Positions 49,737 to 59,481 of a stretch of 64,000 nt of DNA are shown in pieces. Numbering within the stretch: the stretch's first letter is position 1; each line of letters starts with the position of its first letter. Under the pieces are notes generated by a model. That model ran no database searches. It was given only the letters and a program-made list of their open reading frames with translations, and had not been told where the DNA came from. The stretch lies in assembly GCA_001603075.1 (NCBI GenBank), contig LVBB01000139.1:17506-81505 (forward strand). The letters run 5' to 3'. Both the position numbers and the translations under genes were made by a program. Source of the DNA: Phycisphaerales bacterium Planc_01 (GTDB lineage: Bacteria > Planctomycetota > Phycisphaerae > Sedimentisphaerales > Anaerobacaceae).

Positions 49737-51776
49737 CTACGGATGCAGAGTCACGTGAATCGTGGACGAGTCGCTCGCGGCACCATCGTCGTCGACGGCC
49801 CGAGCGCGGATGGTATAGACACCATCGTACTGGATCTTCGACCAGTCCCTCTCCAGGCACCAGCCATCCGTCGGGTCCATGGAATACAGGCCGTGTATGA
49901 CACGCAATGTCTCACTACGATATTCGATGGTGTACTGCACCATCAGTACGGTTCCGTCCACATCCGATGCCTCCGCCCGGAGAATGATCGGCGCCGGGTA
50001 GGTAAGTTCGGCGCCATCCTCAGGACCGGTCAGGACGACGGTCGGCGGGACGTTGGGCTTTCCGATATCCGGCATCAGCCAGTGGGACATCAGGATGTCG
50101 AGATCGAGATCGTCGACCCGGCAGTCGCCGTTGATGTCGCCGGCGATCTGCGTCTCGCAGACAGGCTCTCCGAAGTACGACCGGCTCGCCTCGGCGGTGC
50201 CGCCGTAGGCGCCAAGGTTGACGTAGCCCCCATTCGGGAAGGGCTCGGCGCCCAGCGGCGCATTCGGATCGCCAGCATCGATGCACGGGCTGGTGACCTC
50301 GTCGAAGACCCACCTTTCGGTGGCGCGGTCCCAGTGGCCGGCCTGCGACTTCAGGTGATAATCGCCCCCAACATAGAAGTCATCGTCTGGATCGTCCGGC
50401 GTGCCGTTCGGGTCCCAGTAACCCGGATCGACAAAGAGCGGATCGACATCGATGTTGCCTTGCCCTGCATAGCCTCCCTGCACATTGCTGTGAGTCACGT
50501 CGATCTGCCAAGGAAACACAGCGGGTTCCGTGAACGGATCGGGACCGTCCCACACGATGCACTCGCTCATCTTGTACAAAGGACGAGGCAGAGGTGAAGA
50601 GGATCTGATGGTGTTGGGCCGCCCGCGGTTGCCCACGAAGGTGCAGTTGGTCAGTCGCACAACCGCGGGAAACGAAGCATTGATTGCGGTGAACTCAAAA
50701 GGGCTGGAATTGCCTGCGAAAAGACAACCCTGTGCTCTGAATACACGACCGCCGGCCATCACGACGGCTTGGCGTCCCACGTTGCCGATGAACTCGCAAC
50801 CAATCAGCGTGACCTGCGAGGCATTGACCGCTCCCGCTCCGTGGGACGTGTTGCCTGCAAAAACACAGTCGATAAGGGTAGCTTTGGTGTAACATTCTAT
50901 CGGAAGACGCCGATTCGATGTGAAAGAGCACTGCCGCGCCGTCAGATCGCCCAGGTTCCCGACAACCGGGCTGAAGGACGGGGGGCTGGCCGTGAAAGAG
51001 CACCGCAGCAGATCCAGCGCGCCGTTGTTATGGATGGCGGCGCCACGATTCCCCACGAACGTGCAGTCGATCATGGTCAGATCGCTGCGGGTGCCGCTAA
51101 CGCCGGTGGGGCCCACCTCATCGTACCCATTACCCATGAAAAGGCACTCGGTCAGAACGCTGTTGCAGTCCCGGGCATAGATCCCCAACCACCTGTTAGC
51201 GATAAACCGACAGCCGGTGATATCAGGGCTCCCGGGCCAGATCTCCATCCCCCACCCATTGGCGCCCGTAATGGTAAACCCGTCGATCACAGCCGTGTCG
51301 TCGGTCCCGCTTCCGGTGACGACTACGTGACAGTTGTCCATGCGCGCCGGTGAAAACGGATCCTCGCCCGGGGTGTCGTCGCCGGCCAGGTCGCCGCTGA
51401 GAATGGTCTGGTGGCGTTCTGTGTCGCGGGCGTCGGGATCGAGCCCCGCCACGCCGGCATACCCTCCTTCAAGCGCCACCTGGTTGTGCAACTGGAACGT
51501 CGCCATGCAGGAAAGCAGGGCGAGACCCATGGGCGGAGTGGGCCGATAGACTCCCTGGGCAACGCGAATCACGGCCGGCGGCGCTTCGTTTGCGTCGGCC
51601 AGCGCATCCTGGAGATCGCGGTACGCATCGGCCCACGATGAGCCGTCGCCGGCCCCTGTGGCCGCCGCATCCACATAGATCACACGTTCGGCCGACTGTG
51701 CGGCCCCGACGCATATCGGAACGAGCGCCGCGCACAAAACCACCACCACATCCGTCCGCCAATCTCCACGTCTCAT
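49737..51776 (-). CDS. Secreted beta-helix protein with dockerin-like motif and Ig-like tail
   Basis: The 679-residue protein has a signal peptide (about 1-29). The leader VIYVDAAATGAGDGSSWADA is the usual start of Planctomycete parallel beta-helix (polymorphic outer membrane-type) proteins, followed by helix rungs (LTMIDCTFVGNRG, ATLIDCVFAGNT, VTLIGCEFIGNVG) to about 420. Then come the SNVQGGYAGQGNIDVDPLFVDP module, SPCIDAGDPNAPLG, a single EF-hand/dockerin-like segment DINGDCRVDDLDLDILM and a bacterial Ig-like domain (about 580-679). The single dockerin-like repeat may bind calcium or a surface partner. It is paralogous to the protein at 53296-55341. Confidence 0.9.
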   Translation of the reverse strand: MRRGDWRTDVVVVLCAALVPICVGAAQSAERVIYVDAAATGAGDGSSWADAYRDLQDALADANEAPPAVIRVAQGVYRPTPPMGLALLSCMATFQLHNQVALEGGYAGVAGLDPDARDTERHQTILSGDLAGDDTPGEDPFSPARMDNCHVVVTGSGTDDTAVIDGFTITGANGWGMEIWPGSPDITGCRFIANRWLGIYARDCNSVLTECLFMGNGYDEVGPTGVSGTRSDLTMIDCTFVGNRGAAIHNNGALDLLRCSFTASPPSFSPVVGNLGDLTARQCSFTSNRRLPIECYTKATLIDCVFAGNTSHGAGAVNASQVTLIGCEFIGNVGRQAVVMAGGRVFRAQGCLFAGNSSPFEFTAINASFPAVVRLTNCTFVGNRGRPNTIRSSSPLPRPLYKMSECIVWDGPDPFTEPAVFPWQIDVTHSNVQGGYAGQGNIDVDPLFVDPGYWDPNGTPDDPDDDFYVGGDYHLKSQAGHWDRATERWVFDEVTSPCIDAGDPNAPLGAEPFPNGGYVNLGAYGGTAEASRSYFGEPVCETQIAGDINGDCRVDDLDLDILMSHWLMPDIGKPNVPPTVVLTGPEDGAELTYPAPIILRAEASDVDGTVLMVQYTIEYRSETLRVIHGLYSMDPTDGWCLERDWSKIQYDGVYTIRARAVDDDGAASDSSTIHVTLHP

Positions 51777-52040
51777 GGTTTTCCCTCCGAAAGAAGATCG
51801 CTCTGCACATATGCAGCAGGCGACGCCTGCCTTTGGTAAGTCCAGGAGCCACGGACGATGTTACACACTCTCTTGTGGGAAAACGGCGAAATCTGACGCC
51901 TTGCATCCGGGAGGCCCGGCCCGCGCGATTCGCATACCGATGCCGACCGTGCTGAGCCTCGCCCCAACGCACACAAGACCCAAGGGCGGCCGCCTCCGCT
52001 GGCCGTCCCCGGGATGATCGTTGTCGCTCGGACGAGTTTC

Positions 52041-53042
52041 TCAGAAGCCGGGCACAGGAACGTCTTCGAGCGTGAAATCAACCTTCTGCCGGTAGGGATC
52101 GCGAGCGACAACGTAGCGGATGAACGCCGCCGCACCGGCCCCGCGGCCGGTGCCCGTGAGCGTCTGGGTGATGATGGTCAGATCCTCCTCGGAGTCTGTC
52201 GCGATGCTAAACGTCACGGTTCGCGCATCCTGCGCGTAGTTCTGGATCGAAACGCCGTCGGCATCCAGAACGTCGATCTCCACGACAACCGTCTCCGGCA
52301 GGCCCGTCTTCGACCACAAGTATCCCCGCAGTAATCCGGTATCGTCCCCCCGGGGCTTGCTCAGCGGCATGTGTGTGCGCGGATAGGCGATCCGGGCCGA
52401 ATCGATGAGGATGGTGCTGTGGAATTGGTAACGGCTCTCCTCGATAGACGTCTGCTCGACGAACACCTCCAACCCGGGCGCCAATTCGATCCCCTCTTCG
52501 CTTGGGACGAACGGCAAATCGATCAGCTCCACCGTATCGCTCACCAGGGCATTCATCGACCATTCGATTCGGCTCAATCGCGATGGAAACTCGATGGGCG
52601 GGGGCATGACGATGTCAAAGGAGAAGTCGAAGGGCACGATCGTGTGGATCATCTCGCCGGTTGGAGTCCAGAATGTGCTGGTATACACGACCGGCTCGTA
52701 GAGAGGGGTGTACTGCGAAAGAGGCTCCGTCATCAGCGGCTCGCCGGCCTCATCCAGGACCAAGATCTCCATGACCGTGTCTGCGGCCAACCCGATCAGT
52801 CCGGCCGGATCGGTCACGGCGATCTGACCCGAGAACTGCATCTTGTTGGGGCCCCGCTGCCACGCCGGCTCGGCCCCCGCCCAATACTCAAACGTTGTGG
52901 TCATTCCCATCGATTTGGGATAGGCAACCAGATGTGCGTTCGGGTCCCAAGGCGTGTTGGCGTCCCCCTGGGCCCATAGCATGGCGGGAATTGCACAGAT
53001 GCAGACGACCACTGCGGATGCGTTACGCATTGCACTTGACAT
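52041..53042 (-). CDS. Unrecognised secreted protein between two beta-helix genes
   Basis: The 333-residue protein has a signal peptide (about 1-25, ending M-L-W-A-Q). The remainder is strand-rich, with no cysteines of note and no family I recognise. Segments include GQIAVTDPAGLIGLAADTVMEILVLDEAG, LELID-type strands and a C-terminal TGTGRGAGAAAFIRYVVARDPYRQ. It lies on the same strand as its beta-helix neighbours with gaps of about 250 bp on both sides, so it may be expressed separately. Its origin and role are unknown. Confidence 0.8.
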   Translation of the reverse strand: MSSAMRNASAVVVCICAIPAMLWAQGDANTPWDPNAHLVAYPKSMGMTTTFEYWAGAEPAWQRGPNKMQFSGQIAVTDPAGLIGLAADTVMEILVLDEAGEPLMTEPLSQYTPLYEPVVYTSTFWTPTGEMIHTIVPFDFSFDIVMPPPIEFPSRLSRIEWSMNALVSDTVELIDLPFVPSEEGIELAPGLEVFVEQTSIEESRYQFHSTILIDSARIAYPRTHMPLSKPRGDDTGLLRGYLWSKTGLPETVVVEIDVLDADGVSIQNYAQDARTVTFSIATDSEEDLTIITQTLTGTGRGAGAAAFIRYVVARDPYRQKVDFTLEDVPVPGF

Positions 53043-53295
53043 GGCGCTTCCTCCTAACTGATTTTCACAACACGGCTTACAGCCCTTCCGACCCTGGGAA
53101 TCCGGCCCTTCCCCGCCGAAGTCCCAGAGTCGCCGCGAGAGACTTCACACCTCGATAGACCATCTGCCGCCTGAAACGTTACGTTCTTTCTCAGAAGAAT
53201 CGAGGCGGCGACCTCCGCGCGCCGCCGCCTCGTCGTGGTTGGCCCGTCAGGCCCAGAGCAGGATTCCTGGGTCCGCATGTCGAACGGGCTGGCAT

Positions 53296-55341
53296 TTATG
53301 GCATCACCTTGATCTCGATTTCTGGCGTTTCGGTGATGGCGCCGTCGTCGTCGATGGCCTTGGCTTTGATCGTATACGTCCGGTCGGGGTATATCTTCAC
53401 GGTACGCCACCATTCCCACGCGACCGTCCAGTCGTCGTCCGGATCGCCCAGGCCGGGACCCGTGCTCAGGGTGCCGTACTCCCCTCGAGCCGTCAGGTGG
53501 TAGCTCACGCGGACCACGGCGCCGTCCGGGTCGAAGGCTTCGGCACGGAAGACCATCGGCGTTCCGGGGGCAAATTCATCGCCTTCGGCAGGGCTGATCA
53601 GCCGGATGGCCGGTGGGATGTTCGGCTTTCCGATATCGGGCATCAGCCAGTGCGACATCAGGATGTCCAGGTCGAGATCGTCGACCCGGCAATCGCCGTT
53701 GATGTCGCCGGCAATCTGCGTCTCGCAGACAGGCTCTCCGAAGTACGACCGGCTCGCCTCGGCGGTGCCGCCATAGGCGCCCAGGTTGACGTAGCCTCCA
53801 TTCGGGAAGGGTTCGGCGCCCAGCGGCGCATTCGGATCGCCCGCGTCGATGCATGGGCTGGTGACGTCGTCGAAGATCCACGTCTCGGTCGCCCGGTCCC
53901 AGTGGCCGGCCTGCGACTTCAGGTGATAATCGCCCACAACATAGACGTCGTCGTCCGGGTCGTCGGGCGTGCCGTTCGTGTCCCAGTAGCCCGGATCGAC
54001 GAAGAGCGGATCGACGTCGATGTTGCCTTCGCCGACGTAACCTCCCTGCACGTTGCTGTAGGTCACGATGACCTCCGGCTCAAACGCCTCGAACTTCGTG
54101 AACGGGTCCGGACCATCCCATACAACGCAGTTCGTCAGTGAAACCAGCGACTGTCGCACCGGCGGATACTCGATCGTGTTGGGCCGACCCCGATTGCCGA
54201 TAAACGTGCAGTGTGACAGACGCACCACGGGCGTCGAGCCAGCGGAGATCGCCCCGGGCCCATAACCCCCGGAGTTGCCCGCAAAGACACAGTTGCGCGC
54301 CTTCAACAGATCGCCGTGGATCGCTATGGCGCCGCCACTCACGCCACGGCCCGAGTTGCCGACGAACTCACAGCCTTCCAGGATCAGAGATCCCCAAGCC
54401 TCGACCACCCTGGCGGACCGGAACGAGTTTCCGGTAAATTCGCAGTCGATCAGCGTTGCGCTGCCCAGGCAATTGACCGCGCTGCCCTCGTTGGATACGA
54501 AGCGGCACTTCCGCGCCATCAGATCGCCCACATGGTCAATCCCGGCCGTTGAGAGAGCTCTGTGGGCTACGAAGGAGCACCGCCGCATATCGAGTGTGCC
54601 GCTGCTGTTGAGGCCGCCGCCCTGGTTGTCGACGAAGGCACAATCCGTCAGCGTCAGATCGCTGTCTGCAACCCAGAACCCACCCCAGGAAACCAGACGC
54701 CCGTTCCGCTCGAACGCACACTGGACCACGGCGCTGTTGCAGTCCCAGGCGTAGATCCCTGTGATGGCGTTTTCGACAAACCGGCAACGAAATACGCTCG
54801 GACTGCCCGGCTGCATCCACATTCCGTATTCGGCTGCGCCAGTGATGGTGAAACCGTCGATGACGGCGGTCGCATCCGTCCCGCTGGCTGTCACGATGCG
54901 TCGACAGTTGTCTTGCCGGGCGGGCGAACGCCAGTCTTCGTCGGGGCTGTCATTGCAGGCTAAGTCACCGCTCAGAACGGTCGGATAGCACTGCACGTCC
55001 CGGTCGTTCGGCTCAGCGGCCAGCAAACCGGCGTATCCGCCTTCGAGCGTGACGTGATTGTGCAACTGGAACGTCGCGTCACGGTCTGGCGGAATCACGC
55101 TTGTGGGCCGGTAGGTTCCCTGGGCGACGCGAATCACCGCCGGCGGCGCCCCCCTCGCCTCAGCCAGCGCATCCTGGAGGTCGCGGTACGCATCGGCCCA
55201 CGAGGAGCCATCGCCGGCCCCCGTCGCCGCCGCATCCACATAGATGATGCGTTCAGCCGACCACACGCTGCCGGCGGACATCGCGACGAAAACCGCACAA
55301 AGAACGACGCCAAGCAGTTGGTTGAGTCTCTCGCCTCGCAT
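53296..55341 (-). CDS. Secreted beta-helix protein with dockerin-like motif and Ig-like tail (paralogue)
   Basis: The 681-residue protein has the same build as that at 49737-51776: signal peptide (about 1-29), IIYVDAAATGAGDGSSWADA, beta-helix rungs (LTLTDCAFVDNQG, ATLIDCEFTGNSF, LILEGCEFVGNSG), SNVQGGYVGEGNIDVDPLF, SPCIDAGDPNAPLG, DINGDCRVDDLDLDILM and an Ig-like end (SPAEGDEFAPGTPMVFRAEAFD). The middle and dockerin-like parts are almost identical to the paralogue, while the helix rungs and the last about 90 residues differ. This points to duplication with later module exchange or gene conversion. Probably cell-surface. Confidence 0.9.
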   Translation of the reverse strand: MRGERLNQLLGVVLCAVFVAMSAGSVWSAERIIYVDAAATGAGDGSSWADAYRDLQDALAEARGAPPAVIRVAQGTYRPTSVIPPDRDATFQLHNHVTLEGGYAGLLAAEPNDRDVQCYPTVLSGDLACNDSPDEDWRSPARQDNCRRIVTASGTDATAVIDGFTITGAAEYGMWMQPGSPSVFRCRFVENAITGIYAWDCNSAVVQCAFERNGRLVSWGGFWVADSDLTLTDCAFVDNQGGGLNSSGTLDMRRCSFVAHRALSTAGIDHVGDLMARKCRFVSNEGSAVNCLGSATLIDCEFTGNSFRSARVVEAWGSLILEGCEFVGNSGRGVSGGAIAIHGDLLKARNCVFAGNSGGYGPGAISAGSTPVVRLSHCTFIGNRGRPNTIEYPPVRQSLVSLTNCVVWDGPDPFTKFEAFEPEVIVTYSNVQGGYVGEGNIDVDPLFVDPGYWDTNGTPDDPDDDVYVVGDYHLKSQAGHWDRATETWIFDDVTSPCIDAGDPNAPLGAEPFPNGGYVNLGAYGGTAEASRSYFGEPVCETQIAGDINGDCRVDDLDLDILMSHWLMPDIGKPNIPPAIRLISPAEGDEFAPGTPMVFRAEAFDPDGAVVRVSYHLTARGEYGTLSTGPGLGDPDDDWTVAWEWWRTVKIYPDRTYTIKAKAIDDDGAITETPEIEIKVMP

Positions 55342-56080
55342 GGCTTTCCCTCCTGAAAAAGGTCGCCTCGTAACAAGTATATCCCTATGCCCAGTCTACG
55401 CCGACTGTGCCTCTGTATCCATCAACCGAGGCCCATCCCGCACCTCGGCGCCGCCGCGAAATACCGCACTGTCACATTTAGGACGCATCGATTCATCGAG
55501 CGTTTCAAACTCCTCCGAAAAAGGCATGCGATCGCCGCCGCCGGGGCCGAAACTGCCGCCCCGGCAGCCGCTGCCGGCGATCCGAGCGTATGAGAGCTCT
55601 GCCGTGTTCGAGTCAACAGGGCAGCGATTATAAAGTCCATCCAACACACAGGTTCACAGCCCGTGACAATCAGCCAGCAGGTTTCTGGGAGAACCGCTGC
55701 AGGGCACGGCGCCGACATCAGATCCCGCAGAACTGTACAAGCCCGAAAAAACCTGCCACACAGGGCCCCAACGCCAGCCCGAGGCCCGGAGACCCAGGAA
55801 AATCCCAGTGCGATTCTTTCCATTCCCCCCTAAAGACGCCGTCCGCGCCTGCCGACATTAGGCCTGCTGACATCGCGACGGCAATGTTAACGCAAGTTAA
55901 TAGCATCCCTTGTGTCGCGAAGAGGCGGTACAGATCCGACGGATCTTCAACTCGGACTGCCGCCGGGCGAACGCTGCCTGCGTGCCGGTCTGAGATGTGG
56001 GGTGCCTACGGGCCGGGGGATTGCAGACCCGCGCTGTTCGGGCCTGGTTTGGAGTGCTGTGTCTTTTGGGAGGCTTGCTC
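55342..56080. other. About 740-bp intergenic region between divergent genes
   Basis: This region must hold the promoters for the minus-strand beta-helix gene and for cheW. A 43-codon minus-strand frame (55396-55527, MPFSEEFETLDES...) is open but has no strong ribosome-binding site. A small inverted repeat TTAAC-GCAA-GTTAA is at 55887-55900, in an otherwise GC-rich sequence, and could be an operator. Nothing else is recognised. Confidence 0.4.
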
Positions 56081-56602
56081 ATGACGAGAACCGAAACGAA
56101 AACCCGCGAAACGCCTGACACACCGCAAAGGAGGGAGGGCAAGTACCTCACGTTCGCCCTGGCTCAGGAAGAGTTCGGCCTGGAGATCCTCAAGGTCCGC
56201 GAGATCATCGGCTACATCGACGTGACTGCCGTCCCGCAAATGCCCCGTCACGTCAAGGGGGTGGTCAACCTTCGCGGGCAGGTCATCCCCGTGATCGACC
56301 TGCGGGCCAAGTTCGGCATGGAGACCACCGAAGTCACCTCGAAGACATGCATCATCGTCGTCGAGATCACCCAGGGTGGACGGACGTTCAGCACCGGCAT
56401 CACCGTCGATCGCGTGCAGGAGGTCCTTGACATCAGCGCCGACAACATCGAAGAGGCCCCGCAGTTCGGCTCGTCGGTGGATACCAGCTTCATCCTCGGC
56501 ATCGCCAAGATCGGCAGCACCGTCAAAATCCTGCTCGATATCGATCGGGTGCTCGGCGGCGAGAACGTCGATGGGTTTGGATGCAGTCCCGAACTTCCCT
56601 GA
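56081..56602 (+). CDS. cheW: Chemotaxis coupling protein CheW
   Basis: The 173-residue CheW couples chemoreceptors to CheA. The double-barrel fold shows in KYLTFALAQEEFGLEILKVREIIGY, VPQMPRHVKGVVNLRGQVIPVIDLRAKFG and VDRVQEVLDISADNIEEAP. GGGAGG lies eight bases before ATG 56081. The chemoreceptor gene follows after 113 bp on the same strand; no cheA is in the window. Confidence 0.96.
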   Translation: MTRTETKTRETPDTPQRREGKYLTFALAQEEFGLEILKVREIIGYIDVTAVPQMPRHVKGVVNLRGQVIPVIDLRAKFGMETTEVTSKTCIIVVEITQGGRTFSTGITVDRVQEVLDISADNIEEAPQFGSSVDTSFILGIAKIGSTVKILLDIDRVLGGENVDGFGCSPELP

Positions 56603-56715
56603 GCGCCGTCGGACGCGCCCGCGTTGTCGGCTTTGAGGCAGAGGCACCTGCGGCAGCGCGGAGAACAACATCATCGAAAGCCACCAACCAGGTACGAAAG
56701 TGAAAGGAAGACAGA

Positions 56716-58734
56716 ATGTTCAAGAACATGAGACTGAGCGTGAAACTGATCGGTGGATTTGTCACCGTCGCGATCATTGCCACGGTGATCGGCGTGGTCG
56801 GGCTATCGAGCCTGCGCGGTTCCCAACGGCACCTCCAGAACGTCGGGACACAGGCGCTTCCGAGTATCCAGAACCTCCTGACGATTTCGGAGAATCTGGA
56901 GAAACTCAAGGTCGCTCAGCGGACCCTGTTGAGTCCGCAGACATCCGGCGAAGACCGGGCCCGGCAGTATGAGAACATCACGAGCGCCCGGCAGACCTAC
57001 GGACAGGCCGTCACCGCCTATGAGACGCTGTCGCACACGGCACAAGAACAGCAGCTCTGGACGGACCTCCGTCAGGCGATGGATGACTGGCGAAAGGAAA
57101 ACGAGACCTTCTTCGACTTGTGTCACCAGTTGGAGGGCACCGACGTAACGGATCCATCGGCGTTGGGCATGCTGATCGAGAGGTTCGTGGGGGATCACTA
57201 TGCGCTGAAGGACCGTGTGGGCCAATTGGTCGAGAACGGGCACGAATTCGAAGGCGGCGATGACCACACCGCGTGCAACTTCGGCCGATGGGTCTCGCAG
57301 TTCCAGACCAAGAACCCGGTGATCGACGGCGCCCTCAAGGCGATGGCGGAGCCCCACCGACAATTCCACGCGTCCGTCAAACGGATCAAGGAACAAGTCA
57401 AAGCCGGCAATGGCGAAGAAGCCGCCACCGGCTACAAACAGATGTACGCTGCGTTGAGCAACACCTTCGCAGATTTCGACAAGATCCGTGCCGAGATCGG
57501 CCGAGCGTCGAATCTCTACCAGCAGATCAACAATCAGGCTTTCGGACCCTGTGCCGGCAAACAACGCGACGTGCAGCGCGCTCTGGAACAGATCGTCGCC
57601 ACGAAGACCGATGCGGCCGACCAAGCGGTGACGGATGCCACCCGCACATCGGCCAGAAGCGGCATGGTCATGCTCGTCTCTCTGGTGCTCGGCGTCGCAC
57701 TGGCACTGTTTCTCGGCTTGTTCCTCTCGCTCGGCATCACCCGGCCGATCAATCGGATCATCGCGGGACTGACCGAGGGCTCTGAGCAGGTGGCGGCGGC
57801 ATCCGGTCAGGTCTCGGCGGCGTCGCAGTCGCTGGCCGAAGGGGCCACCGAACAGGCCGCCGGACTCCAGGAGACCTCATCCAGCCTGGAGGAGATGTCC
57901 TCGATGACCAAGCAGAACGCCGACAACGCCCAGCAGGCCAACACGCTGGCAAGCGAAGCCCGAAAGGCCGCCGACACCGGCGCCGAGTCCATGACCCGGA
58001 TGAGCAAGGCCATCAACGATATCCAGAAGAGTTCGGATGAGACCGCCAAGATCATCAAGGTGATTGACGAGATCGCCTTCCAGACCAACCTGCTGGCCCT
58101 GAACGCCGCCGTCGAAGCGGCGCGGGCCGGTGAGGCGGGCAAGGGCTTCGCCGTGGTCGCCGAAGAGGTCCGCAATCTCGCCATGCGGTCGGCCGAGGCC
58201 GCCAAGAACACGGCGAACATGATCGAAGAATCGGTCAAGAACTCCAAGAACGGGGTCGACATCGCCACGGAGGTCGGCAAGGTCCTCGAACAGATCGTCC
58301 AGAGCGTTGGCAAGACCACCGATCTGGTCAGTGAGATCGCCGCCGCCTCGCAGGAGCAGGCCCAGGGCATCGACCAGGTCAATACAGCGGTGTCCCAAAT
58401 GGACAAGGTCACACAGCAGAACGCCGCCAACGCCGAAGAAAGCGCCAGTGCCTCGGAGGAACTCAGTTCGCAGGCCGAGTCCATGAATGCCATCGTCGGC
58501 GAACTGGTCGCCCTGGTCGGAGGGGCCTCGACAAGGACATCATCCACCCGGCAGGGGCCCAACAAGCCGAGCAGTACCCTCTCGCACTCGGACCATCTGT
58601 ACCATCACATTGCTTCGGCCAACCAAGTCAAGACGCGCAGGGCCGAATCCGCCGCCGGCGGACTCGCGCGACCGGCGGCCGGCAGAGCGATCCCGCTGGA
58701 TGACGACGACCAACTGAATCACTTCAACAGCTAA
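56716..58734 (+). CDS. Methyl-accepting chemotaxis protein with CZB-like periplasmic domain
   Basis: The 672-residue receptor has a first span (about 9-31), an extracytoplasmic helical domain (32-315), a second span (about 316-340) and a cytoplasmic signalling domain with the hairpin [21 protein letters not shown] (about 455-475). The outer domain contains a CZB-like zinc set: H161, C187 in [11 protein letters not shown]214 and H218. CZB domains are usually cytoplasmic, so a periplasmic one is unusual. No obvious HAMP is found beyond a short linker after ITRPINRI. The tail holds a palindrome (S-A-A-G-G). The start at ATG 56716 follows AAAGGAAG. Confidence 0.93.
   Translation: MFKNMRLSVKLIGGFVTVAIIATVIGVVGLSSLRGSQRHLQNVGTQALPSIQNLLTISENLEKLKVAQRTLLSPQTSGEDRARQYENITSARQTYGQAVTAYETLSHTAQEQQLWTDLRQAMDDWRKENETFFDLCHQLEGTDVTDPSALGMLIERFVGDHYALKDRVGQLVENGHEFEGGDDHTACNFGRWVSQFQTKNPVIDGALKAMAEPHRQFHASVKRIKEQVKAGNGEEAATGYKQMYAALSNTFADFDKIRAEIGRASNLYQQINNQAFGPCAGKQRDVQRALEQIVATKTDAADQAVTDATRTSARSGMVMLVSLVLGVALALFLGLFLSLGITRPINRIIAGLTEGSEQVAAASGQVSAASQSLAEGATEQAAGLQETSSSLEEMSSMTKQNADNAQQANTLASEARKAADTGAESMTRMSKAINDIQKSSDETAKIIKVIDEIAFQTNLLALNAAVEAARAGEAGKGFAVVAEEVRNLAMRSAEAAKNTANMIEESVKNSKNGVDIATEVGKVLEQIVQSVGKTTDLVSEIAAASQEQAQGIDQVNTAVSQMDKVTQQNAANAEESASASEELSSQAESMNAIVGELVALVGGASTRTSSTRQGPNKPSSTLSHSDHLYHHIASANQVKTRRAESAAGGLARPAAGRAIPLDDDDQLNHFNS
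58648..58662. repeat. Palindrome A copy near the 3' end of the chemoreceptor gene
   Basis: TCCGCC-GCC-GGCGGA is read in frame as S-A-A-G-G in the disordered C-terminal tail. Confidence 0.7.
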
Positions 58735-58748
58735 CCCCTTCCCGTGGA

Positions 58749-58797
58749 CGACCTGCATTCCGGGTGCAGCAGGATGCCTCGCCGGGAATGCAGGTCG
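58749..58797. terminator. Hairpin after the chemoreceptor gene
   Basis: Perfect 13-bp arms CGACCTGCATTCC / GGAATGCAGGTCG enclose 23 nt, beginning 14 bp after the stop codon. There is no T-run, so this is a strong 3' mRNA hairpin or factor-assisted terminator rather than a classic one. Confidence 0.5.
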
Positions 58798-58971
58798 ATT
58801 CCATATGCCCATTCGCCTGTCCTGCGTTTGCCACTGTCGGACCTGGACCTGAACCGTTCGACATGGTATCCCCCCCCACGTGAGGGTGTCGCCTTCACAT
58901 GGTGCTCCGGACGCGGCTGCGGAACTCGTATCCGGCAGAGCGGAGCGGCGGCCCCCAAAGGATGGGCTTTC

Positions 58972-59349
58972 GTGGCACGACAGGGTCGGTTCACGCAGAT
59001 CGTCAACGGACTCGCCTTGGCAAGCGTGTTGTTTGCCTCGGTGGGAGCGCATCTGGTCCATCCGCTGTTCCACGAAGACCTGGACGCCCCGCCGCCTGTC
59101 GCCAGGGCGGAAATCGCTCACCCTGGAATTGCCCCAACAGGCGCTGCCGGCGGCCCTTCGGCCGCGCAGAGCAGCGAAGACGAATGTCCCATCTGCCGGT
59201 TCCTGAAGGTGTTTCGGTCGCCCACGTGCCCCACGGCAGCGACCGTCGTCGTCACGGACGCCTGCACAACCCGCTCCGTCGAACCGGGCAGTCAGCTCCT
59301 CCATCAGGACGTTCTGAAGGCCGTCTCTCCGCGCGGCCCGCCCGCCTGA
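58972..59349 (+). CDS. DUF2946-like small anchored protein of the metal-uptake operon
   Basis: The 125-residue protein has a single hydrophobic segment (about 10-25, VNGLALASVLFASVGAHL) followed by HPLFHED, a C-P-I-C pair (DECPICRFL) and the typical ending SPRGPPA of DUF2946-like proteins, which are often found beside metal transport genes. His and Cys residues suggest metal contact. I chose GTG 58972 (AAAGGA upstream) because the frame before it has no signal-like content. It is probably the first gene of the operon running to 63506. Confidence 0.6.
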   Translation: MARQGRFTQIVNGLALASVLFASVGAHLVHPLFHEDLDAPPPVARAEIAHPGIAPTGAAGGPSAAQSSEDECPICRFLKVFRSPTCPTAATVVVTDACTTRSVEPGSQLLHQDVLKAVSPRGPPA

Positions 59350-59481
59350 TCCCTCCACGGCCCGTCATTTGGCACCCGCTGGAAATCTCCGCCTTCTCTT
59401 GACAAGGGTGCGCCGAGATCCGGGCCCGTTCCGATGTGCGCCAAGCTACACCAAGACTTCGCAGATTCAGAGGGATCATCC

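Noticed and set aside
55396-55527. A 43-codon minus-strand frame (MPFSEEFETLDES...)
   Set aside because: Too short and without a clear ribosome-binding site; kept only as a remark under the intergenic region.
58744-58971. A longer N-terminus for the DUF2946-like protein
   Set aside because: The upstream codons run through a 13-bp hairpin and show no signal or domain; GTG 58972 has a ribosome-binding site right before the hydrophobic segment.
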